Shown here piece after piece: positions 7,807-14,176 of a stretch of 64,000 bases of DNA (its first letter is position 1; every line of letters begins with the position of its first letter). The position numbers were made by a program, and so were the translations under genes. The notes under the pieces are model-generated. The model did not search any database and was not told the origin of the DNA. It saw only the letters and a program-made list of their open reading frames with translations. The stretch is from NCBI GenBank assembly GCA_017577365.1, contig PKRJ01000003.1, positions 1-64,000 on the forward strand. Direction: 5' to 3'. The stretch is from Gammaproteobacteria bacterium (lineage in GTDB: Bacteria > Pseudomonadota > Gammaproteobacteria > Steroidobacterales > Rariloculaceae).

Positions 7807-8493
7807 CTAGCCGCGCCGGGCAAACTGGGCGACTGCTCTCCGCTCGCGAAGGAACACGAGTCCCAGCAGCCCCGCGGCAAAGAGCGCAAGCGTTTGCGGC
7901 TCCGGAACCGACACGGCGTCGTCGATCAAGATTCCGGCGAGAGCAAAATCGCTGAACTTGAAGTTGCCCGTACCCTGCGTCAGTCCGGCGAGGAACGAGA
8001 TCGCGGTCGTCACCACCGAAACGTCACGCGAGTAGTAACCGATTCCGTCGGTCGCATGTCCCTCGTCGACGAACGAGATCCCGTCCATCACGACCGTGGC
8101 GAGCTCACCACCGCCGTTCGGGCCCTCGCCCGCGAAAAAGTCCAGGAAGTAATAGCCGAGCACCGTGACCGGCGCGCTGAAATAGACGTCAATGCGCTCG
8201 AGCCAGCTGATCTCGTCATCTCCGATTCCGATGCCGTCACCGTGGAGCGCCAGGTCGGCCACGGGCGCGTTCGGCGCTTCGCTGGCATTGAAGGTCATCG
8301 CACCGGTTGCCGAAAGCGTCACCTCCACGGACCCGTACGTACGCGAATAGGTCGTTTGGCCCTGCGCTGCGAGCCACGATGCATCCGTGAAGTCGATCAT
8401 GATAGGCGCCGCGGAAGCCGACGAGCCGCCAAAGACGCCGAAGGCGAGAAGTGCCGCGGTAGCGAGCCATCCCTTGATCTTTTCGTTGTCCAC
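7807..8493 (-). CDS. PEP-CTERM sorting-domain protein, secreted
   Basis: A 228-residue exported protein with no recognised catalytic domain. It has an N-terminal signal peptide (WLATAALLAFGVFGGSSASA). The middle is acidic, Gly-rich and beta-strand-like. The C terminus is a classic exosortase sorting signal: VPEPQTLALFAAGLLGLVF followed by basic residues RERR. Proteins of this kind are recognised by an exosortase (not in this window) and move to the cell surface or exopolysaccharide. I chose the GTG at 8493, with GGAGAG eight bases upstream, over an ATG at 8541 because that ATG lies inside a sigma-54-like promoter. The latter start would also bury the signal peptide behind a non-signal-like leader. 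Confidence 0.85.
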   Translation of the reverse strand: MDNEKIKGWLATAALLAFGVFGGSSASAAPIMIDFTDASWLAAQGQTTYSRTYGSVEVTLSATGAMTFNASEAPNAPVADLALHGDGIGIGDDEISWLERIDVYFSAPVTVLGYYFLDFFAGEGPNGGGELATVVMDGISFVDEGHATDGIGYYSRDVSVVTTAISFLAGLTQGTGNFKFSDFALAGILIDDAVSVPEPQTLALFAAGLLGLVFLRERRAVAQFARRG

Positions 8494-8529
8494 TGCAGCT
8501 GCTCTCCAGAAAGACCTCGGTCCTTCTAA

Positions 8530-8546
8530 AGCAGCAATCATGCCAA
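8530..8546 (-). promoter_or_regulatory. Sigma-54-type promoter for the PEP-CTERM gene
   Basis: The minus strand reads TTGGCATGATTGCTGCT. Against the sigma-54 consensus (YTGGCACGrNNNTTGCW) this keeps the invariant GG and GC at the required spacing and misses only two of the informative positions. Transcription would begin about 26 bases before the GTG at 8493. Sigma-54 control of PEP-CTERM genes through the PrsK/PrsR system is known in other bacteria. Confidence 0.6.
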
Positions 8547-8946
8547 GTGTCGATGCACGGCTGGCCGAGCCGCGAACGCCCGCTACCTTCCAGCTTTTTC
8601 GTGAAGCGCATCACACTCTCCCCTGGCAGTCGAAGAATTACGTTAAATGAGCGCCTGCCCTCTGCAGCGGCCGAAGCGGCAGATCGTAAGAAATGCCGAC
8701 ACCGCCTCCGTTTCCATCCGCCTTTCGTTCACGTATGAGGCGATGCGCTCCACTCGCTCGCCGCTCGTCGAGCTTCGGCGGCAATCGCGAGGACGCTACG
8801 GTTTCAACGCCCCAGGCACTCTTCGGCCCGCCCGAGAGCCTTCTGCGCGTGCACATCGCGTCCGGAACGGCGTGGTACGATTTCGCGAGATTGCGGCGCA
8901 GATAATGCCGGACCTCGGTCCGGCCCAACGACAACGGAACGCTCCG
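8547..8946. other. Divergent intergenic region, PEP-CTERM / PQQ propeller
   Basis: About 400 bases between divergent genes. Frames open through it on both strands, but their translations look like antisense or arginine-rich shadows. I see no RNA gene or clear operator apart from the sigma-54-like site at its left end. Confidence 0.5.
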
Positions 8947-10578
8947 ATGAACGAGAACCAGCGTAAGCTCACGTTCCCGATGCTGACCTCCTTCACCGCG
9001 CTCGCGCTCGGGTGCGGAATCTGCGCGGCCGAGGTCGATACGGAATCCCCTTTCTACGTCAGCGAAGGCCACTGCGAGTCCACGCCGCGGCTTCCGTCCG
9101 GTCTCGTACCCTCCTGGAACGGCTGGGGACCGACCACCACGAACACGCGCTTCCAGCCGGCCGAGAAGGGAGGCCTGACGGTCGACGACGTGCCGCGCCT
9201 CAAGCTCAAGTGGGCCTACGGCCTGCCGCGCGAGCAGCAGGCGCGCGGCCAGCCGTCGGTGATCGGCGGCCGACTGTTCGTCGGCTCGCAGGCCGGTGCA
9301 GTCTATGCGCTCGATGCAAAGACGGGCTGCACGCATTGGCAATTCTTCCCGGAGGCCGGGCTTCGCAGCGCGACGTCGGTCGGCCCTCATACGTTCGACG
9401 ACGGCCGCGAAGGTTATGCCGTGTATTTCGTCGACAGCCGCGCGAACGTTTACGCGCTCGATGCGGATACCGGCGAGCTGATCTGGCGCACCCAGGTCGA
9501 GGACCATCCCTCCCGTCGCGGCACCGGTGCATTAACTCTGCACGACGGCATGCTGTACGTTCCGATGACGGGGATCGGCGAAGCGATGAGCGGCGCGGAT
9601 CCCGAGTACGCGTGCTGCACATTCCGCGGCAGCATGACGGCCGTCGACGCCAAGACCGGCGAGATCGTCTGGAAAACTTATACGGTCGACGAGCCCAAGC
9701 CGCGCGGTAAGAGCACGAAGGGCGTGCAGCTGTATGGCCCGGCCGGCGTCGGCATCTGGAACGCGCCGACGGTCGACGTGAAACGCGGCCTGATCTATTC
9801 CGGAACCGGCCCCGCGTATGCCGATCTAGGCACGACGCCGCCGACGACCGATGCCGTCATCGCGTTCGACATGAAAACCGGCGAGATGGTGTGGGTCAAC
9901 CAGCTCACGCCGGATGTCTGGCTGATGAGCTGCGACGACGTCGACGACAACCCGAATTGCCCGACCGTGCAGGGCCCCGACCTCGACTTCTCGGCGTCGC
10001 CGATCCTCACGACGACGTCGGAAGGCAAAGACATCATCGTCATTCCGCAGAAGTCCGGCATGGTCTACGGCCTCGATCCCGACGCTAACGGCAAGCTGCT
10101 CTGGAGCTACCGTGCGGGCCCCGGCAGTGCCGTCGGCGGCGTGTGGGGCAGCGCCGTCGAAGGCGACCGCATGTACGTCGCGGTCGGCGGCTACCGCAAC
10201 GAGGAAACCGGAGGCATTCACGCGATCGACATCCGGACCGGGGAACGTATCTGGTACACGCCTCCGCAGCCGCTTCTGTGCTCGCAGGGTCCGGGCTGCA
10301 GCGCGACGCAATCCGCGGCCGTCACGGCCATTCCGGGCGCGGTGTTCTCGGGCTCCGCCGACGGAGGCCTGCGCGCCTACGCGGCCGATACCGGCGAGGT
10401 GATCTGGACGTTCGACGCGAATCGCACGTTCGAGACCGTCAACGGCGTCGAGGGCCGAGGAGCATCGTTCGACGGCCCCGGTCCCGTGGTCGCCGACGGC
10501 ATGCTCTACGTGCTTTCGGGCAACGCCGGCTTCGTCGGGCGCCCCGGCAACGTGCTCCTCGCGTTCGCTGTCGAATGA
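8947..10578 (+). CDS. Periplasmic PQQ-binding-like beta-propeller protein (quinoprotein dehydrogenase-like)
   Basis: A 543-residue exported eight-bladed propeller of the quinoprotein alcohol / polyvinyl-alcohol dehydrogenase type. A signal peptide covers residues 1-28. Repeated propeller blades show the typical YALDAKTG / YALDADTGELIW motifs. Adjacent cysteines (Cys223-Cys224, in YACCTFRGS) correspond to the vicinal disulfide found near PQQ in these enzymes. Unlike polyvinyl alcohol dehydrogenases there is no cytochrome c CXXCH motif, so electrons would go to a separate carrier. I chose the ATG at 8947 because it begins the signal peptide. An upstream in-frame ATG at 8904 is possible. Substrate cannot be told from sequence, and no PQQ synthesis genes are nearby. 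Confidence 0.8.
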   Translation: MNENQRKLTFPMLTSFTALALGCGICAAEVDTESPFYVSEGHCESTPRLPSGLVPSWNGWGPTTTNTRFQPAEKGGLTVDDVPRLKLKWAYGLPREQQARGQPSVIGGRLFVGSQAGAVYALDAKTGCTHWQFFPEAGLRSATSVGPHTFDDGREGYAVYFVDSRANVYALDADTGELIWRTQVEDHPSRRGTGALTLHDGMLYVPMTGIGEAMSGADPEYACCTFRGSMTAVDAKTGEIVWKTYTVDEPKPRGKSTKGVQLYGPAGVGIWNAPTVDVKRGLIYSGTGPAYADLGTTPPTTDAVIAFDMKTGEMVWVNQLTPDVWLMSCDDVDDNPNCPTVQGPDLDFSASPILTTTSEGKDIIVIPQKSGMVYGLDPDANGKLLWSYRAGPGSAVGGVWGSAVEGDRMYVAVGGYRNEETGGIHAIDIRTGERIWYTPPQPLLCSQGPGCSATQSAAVTAIPGAVFSGSADGGLRAYAADTGEVIWTFDANRTFETVNGVEGRGASFDGPGPVVADGMLYVLSGNAGFVGRPGNVLLAFAVE

Positions 10579-10602
10579 CGAACGCATATCGCCGCGGCCG
10601 TA

Positions 10603-10626
10603 TCGACCTCGCTCGAGCGAGGTCGA
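10603..10626. terminator. 24-bp perfect palindrome between convergent genes, probable bidirectional terminator
   Basis: Positions 10603-10626 read the same on both strands: a ten-base arm, TCGACCTCGC, a TCGA centre and the matching arm. It lies in the 58-base gap between the stop codons of the quinoprotein gene (10578) and the RibD-like gene (10637). Its place and symmetry suit a bidirectional terminator, although no U-run is present. Confidence 0.5.
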
Positions 10627-10636
10627 AGGGCGCCCG

Positions 10637-11482
10637 TCAGCGTTTCGCGTCCAAGATCGCGAAAAGCTGGTCGACGCCTCCGGCTCCCTCGTCGTAAAGC
10701 AGCGCGCCGAGCTCGAAACGCGCCGGCGGATCGAGCTGCGGGCCCGTAAGCAACGTGTCGAACGTCGCCCCGCCGAGAACGCGGCAGGCCAACGTCAAGT
10801 ACAGGCGATCGAGCACGCCATCGACGAGCAGCGTCCTCAGGATCTCTCCGCCGCCGATCAATGCGATGTTCCGGTGCCCCTCACGGGATAGCGCCTCGAT
10901 TAGCCTGCGGCCTTGCACGCGAATGCCTTCACCGACCCTGAGCACGCCCGCTCCCTCCGACTCGAGCGCGGCCGCTCTGCGTCGATCTGCGGCGTTACCG
11001 GTCGCGACGTAGACGCGGCGGCCGGATGCCGCGAGCGCGCCGAGAGACGGAAGGTCGAGACTTGCGGTGACGATGGCGACGGCGGGCTGCGGCGGTAAAC
11101 CCCGCACGCGGCGCCACTCGTGCAAGTCCGCGTACCGAGGCTTCGTGCTCAGCGGAAAGCTGCGAGAGGAGACGCCGCGCGGGAGCCCGCGAACGTATCG
11201 TCCGCTCGTGATGAGCACGTCCGCGCTCGCCAGGAGCTCCTGAAAGAGACGAAAGTCGCGCGGGTTCGCGATCGCGGCCGGCACGGTGAGCCGATCGCTC
11301 GAAGGCGCCGGCAGCGAGATCCGCCCGTCCAAGCTCGCAATGAAGTTCGCGTAGACGAAACGTCTCCCGGCAGCGAGCGGCGGCCCGAGCGGCTCACCCA
11401 GGTAGAGCCCTTGCAGCGGCACGTGCATTGACGGACCCGGGAGGATCCGCAACAGGGGTTTCTCCCGCTCGTCCTGCCGCAT
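10637..11482 (-). CDS. RibD C-terminal-domain reductase (dihydrofolate reductase fold)
   Basis: A 281-residue NADPH-dependent reductase of the RibD_C family, related to the pyrimidine reductase step of riboflavin synthesis. It shows the FVYANFIASLDGRIS opening typical of the fold (about residues 40-55) and the late block NIALIGGGEILRTLLVDGVLDRLYLTLACRVLGG, in which GGG binds NADPH. No deaminase domain is attached, so it is not a full RibD. A role in flavin or pterin-like reduction is likely, but the exact substrate is open. I start it at the ATG at 11482, which follows GAGGCGAG and sits 41 bases after the flavin reductase stop. The longer frame would overlap that gene. The pairing with a flavin reductase suggests linked flavin chemistry. 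Confidence 0.78.
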   Translation of the reverse strand: MRQDEREKPLLRILPGPSMHVPLQGLYLGEPLGPPLAAGRRFVYANFIASLDGRISLPAPSSDRLTVPAAIANPRDFRLFQELLASADVLITSGRYVRGLPRGVSSRSFPLSTKPRYADLHEWRRVRGLPPQPAVAIVTASLDLPSLGALAASGRRVYVATGNAADRRRAAALESEGAGVLRVGEGIRVQGRRLIEALSREGHRNIALIGGGEILRTLLVDGVLDRLYLTLACRVLGGATFDTLLTGPQLDPPARFELGALLYDEGAGGVDQLFAILDAKR

Positions 11483-11523
11483 GACGCTCGCCTCGACGCC
11501 CGAGCGGCGATGACGTTCCCCGC

Positions 11524-12000
11524 TCACGGCTTGTGACCGGGCTCTATGTCGCGCGCCTCCTGGTAGGTCAATTGATCGGCTCCCTTGCTCGAGGCCGTGT
11601 CCAGAGGCTCGAGCAGAAAACCGACATGATCGCCGAGATCGAGCTGCCGGAGCACCGCTCCCGCAAACCAACGCTCGCAATCCTCGAGGATCGGTACACC
11701 GTGCGCCGAGTGCCACCGCACTCGAGCGAACTTGTCGACCTCGTCACCGGTCTCTCCGCCGAAAAGCTCCGCAAGATGCTTGTGCCGGTCCTCGACGACG
11801 TGCACCGCCAGGACGCCCGAGCTCCGCGCGAGCGCATACGTGTGATTCTTCTTCGAGAGGCATGCGAGGAATCGCGGCGGATGAATGCTGCACTGCGTCG
11901 CGAAGCCGATCAGACAGCCCGCGCGCTCACCTTCCACGGCGGCGGTCACGACGTAAAGAGGATAGTTCAGTGTCGCGACGAGTCGCTCGAACGCCGTCAT
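11524..12000 (-). CDS. Flavin reductase-like FMN-binding protein
   Basis: A 158-residue split-barrel flavoprotein of the flavin-reductase-like family (HpaC/flavoredoxin type), which reduces FMN or FAD with NAD(P)H or uses bound FMN. Visible signatures are YPLYVVTAAVEGERAGCLIGFATQCS near the start, with the PPRFLACLSKKNHTY segment after it, and the central AVHVVEDRHKHLAELFGGETGDEVDKF. The ATG at 12000 has AGGAGAG at good spacing. It is followed by the RibD-like gene and is probably in one transcript with it. Confidence 0.82.
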   Translation of the reverse strand: MTAFERLVATLNYPLYVVTAAVEGERAGCLIGFATQCSIHPPRFLACLSKKNHTYALARSSGVLAVHVVEDRHKHLAELFGGETGDEVDKFARVRWHSAHGVPILEDCERWFAGAVLRQLDLGDHVGFLLEPLDTASSKGADQLTYQEARDIEPGHKP

Positions 12001-12150
12001 CGGCGGCCCCTCTCTCCTGCGGCACTCGCGAGATCCGTGCATCGGAACGACTCAGGAGCACCGATCGCGTCAGCGATGCATGCAGCAAGAACGGTGCCAC
12101 ACGGTCTCCCCCGCTCGTCACCGTTTCGACCCTGGCCTTTCGCCCGCGGC

Positions 12151-12156
12151 TATACT
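12151..12156 (+). promoter_or_regulatory. Possible -10 box for the acetamidase-like gene
   Basis: TATACT lies about 75 bases before the ATG at 12231 in the divergent gap. No convincing -35 is visible. A G-run (GGGGGGG) just upstream of the ATG probably acts as the ribosome-binding site. Confidence 0.3.
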
Positions 12157-12230
12157 GCGCCTACCACGACGAGGCAACCGAGATTCCGACCGACTCGGTC
12201 GAGCTGCGTCAATCGGGGGGGGACTGCACA

Positions 12231-13229
12231 ATGAGAAAATCGTGGTTCGCGGTCATATTGCTCGTCCTGCCGCCTTCCTTCGCGCACGCTCAGCATCGTC
12301 TGCCGGCGACACCAAGCACGGTGGTGTGGGGCTACTACGACGCCGCATCGGAACCCGTGCTGCGCATCGAATCGGGCGAGACCGTCGAAGTGCATACCCT
12401 GATCGTGACCGGCCCGGACGAGCTCGAAGCCGCCGGCGTCGCGCCTGAGGACGTCGAAACGGCACTGCGCGACGTTCATCGGGAGGTCGCTAGGGAAGGC
12501 CCACACATCCTCACGGGCCCGATCTACATCGAGGGCGCGATGCCCGGCGACGTGCTGGAAGTCCGCATTCTCTCGGTGCGGCCGGCCGTCCCCTATGCGA
12601 CGAACACCTTTGCCGGCCGCGGCCTACTCCCCGATGACTTCCCTCACAGCAGAACGCGAGTCTTCGAGCTCGATCTCGAGCGAGGCGTGGCGATATTCAG
12701 CGACGGTATCGAGATTCCGCTCCGACCGTTCTTCGGGAGCATGGGCGTCGCGCCGCCTCCGGAAGTCGGACGCTTGAGCAGCGTGCCGCCCTGGAAACAC
12801 GCCGGGAACCTCGACAACAAGGAGCTCGTCGCGGGCACGACGCTGTTCATTCCGGTGCACGTACCGGGCGCATTGTTCCATGCCGGCGACGGTCATGCGG
12901 CTCAAGGCGACGGCGAGGTCAGCTTGACTGCGCTCGAAACCTCGCTGATCGGGACTTTCCAGCTCAACGTCCGGAAGGACATGACCCTCGAGTGGCCTCG
13001 GGCGGAAACTCCCGAGGCCTATATCACGATGGGCATGCACGAGGATCTGCTCGAAGCCGCGCGGATCGCGGTACGGGAGATGATCGATTTTCTGCAGACC
13101 GAAAAGGGTTTGTCGGCCGACGATGCTTACATGCTCACGAGCGTCGCGGTCGATCTTCGCATCACTCAGCTCGTCGACGGCAATCTGGGAGTTCACGCGA
13201 TGCTGTGGAAGTCCCTCTTCGTCGATTGA
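12231..13229 (+). CDS. Secreted acetamidase/formamidase family protein
   Basis: A 332-residue protein of the FmdA/AmdA family, whose members hydrolyse short amides such as formamide or acetamide to ammonia. A signal peptide (residues 1-21, ending AHA) places it in the periplasm, while the best known family members are cytoplasmic. The fold is indicated by GPIYIEGAMPGDVLEVRIL, the Gly/Pro-rich region around VPPWKHAGNLDNKEL, and PVHVPGALFHAGDGHAAQGDGEV, which carries metal-ligand-like His and Asp residues. The last third contains the EAYITMGMHEDLLEAARIAVREMIDFL helix typical of the family. It may release nitrogen or ammonia outside the cytoplasm. Substrate not determined. Confidence 0.85.
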   Translation: MRKSWFAVILLVLPPSFAHAQHRLPATPSTVVWGYYDAASEPVLRIESGETVEVHTLIVTGPDELEAAGVAPEDVETALRDVHREVAREGPHILTGPIYIEGAMPGDVLEVRILSVRPAVPYATNTFAGRGLLPDDFPHSRTRVFELDLERGVAIFSDGIEIPLRPFFGSMGVAPPPEVGRLSSVPPWKHAGNLDNKELVAGTTLFIPVHVPGALFHAGDGHAAQGDGEVSLTALETSLIGTFQLNVRKDMTLEWPRAETPEAYITMGMHEDLLEAARIAVREMIDFLQTEKGLSADDAYMLTSVAVDLRITQLVDGNLGVHAMLWKSLFVD

Positions 13230-13237
13230 CCATCCCC

Positions 13238-13259
13238 CGCGGCGGCGATCCGCGCCGCG
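13238..13259. terminator. Bidirectional hairpin between convergent genes
   Basis: A 7-bp stem (CGCGGCG at 13238-13244, CGCCGCG at 13253-13259) with an 8-base loop sits in the 34-base gap between the acetamidase-like and carbonic anhydrase stop codons. Position suggests termination for both. No U-run. Confidence 0.4.
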
Positions 13260-13263
13260 CTTC

Positions 13264-13917
13264 TCATGAGGCAGGTCCGATCGGCCCCGGGTAACTGACC
13301 TCCTCCAGCTTGCCCGTGTCGACGTCGTAGATGAAGCCGCGCACGGAGATCGCGTCCGGTCCGCTCGTCGGCAGCCACGGGTGGTTCAGAATCGCGGAGA
13401 TGCCCCGTCGCACGTCCCAGCGCAGCCGTTCTCGTGCCTGCTCGTCGTCGGCGTCGAGCGGATGCGGATCGCCGCGAAACGCATGAAAGGCTGCAGGTGA
13501 GGCCGCGGATTGTCCGGGGCTCACGAACGCCCGTCCGGTCGCGTGCGCGAGCGCCTTCTCGGCCGCCTGATCGCCCTCGAGGCCCGCCTTGAGCAGATCG
13601 TCGGTGAACGCGAGCATGCCGCAGCGCGTGTGGTGAATCAGCACGAACTCCTTCGTGTCGAGCAAGTGGTGCGAGATGACGAGGTTGCGAATCGCATCCT
13701 CGTTGATGACCCCGCCGGCGTTGCGAATGACATGAGCGTCTCCGGTGCGAAGGCCGAGCAGATCCTCGACATCGATGCGAGCGTCCATGCACGCGACGAC
13801 GGCAAGCCGCTTCGCCGGCTGAATCTTCTGTTTCCCGGGATGCTTGGATTCATGCACCGCCTCGCCCGCAGCATAGCGTTCGTTGTTCTTCAACAGCTCG
13901 TCGATGATGCTCGCCAT
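13264..13917 (-). CDS. Beta-class carbonic anhydrase
   Basis: Interconverts CO2 and bicarbonate. The 217-residue product has the zinc ligands in the expected order: Cys43 in VACMDARID, with Asp45 and Arg47 as the catalytic dyad, then His96 and Cys99 in LIHHTRCGML. The HVIRNAGGVINED block also fits the family. I prefer the ATG at 13917 with GGAGGG upstream. A GTG one codon earlier is equally readable. It carries a 50-residue insertion after the Cys99 segment (Pro/Ala/His-rich) compared with short beta enzymes. No signal peptide, so cytoplasmic. Confidence 0.92.
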   Translation of the reverse strand: MASIIDELLKNNERYAAGEAVHESKHPGKQKIQPAKRLAVVACMDARIDVEDLLGLRTGDAHVIRNAGGVINEDAIRNLVISHHLLDTKEFVLIHHTRCGMLAFTDDLLKAGLEGDQAAEKALAHATGRAFVSPGQSAASPAAFHAFRGDPHPLDADDEQARERLRWDVRRGISAILNHPWLPTSGPDAISVRGFIYDVDTGKLEEVSYPGPIGPAS

Positions 13918-14176
13918 CACGTACGCCCTCCGACTGATTCCTCACGCGATGAGCGTACGCCACGGCTTCAGAGGCAGCTAGACGAAATAAGCCGAAGCAT
14001 ATTCCCTGCGCTATGCACTTCGCGCGGGCAAGCCTCGTCATGCGGCCGGGCAAGGCACGGCCGCATTCCAAGCCGATACGGAAGCGGCTGGATCGCGATG
14101 AGCAGGTGCTCCGCGCTCCGTCGGATGTAGTGCGGTCGAAACGGGCGCGCGCCTCGCGGCGCGCGCCTCTTCTCGA

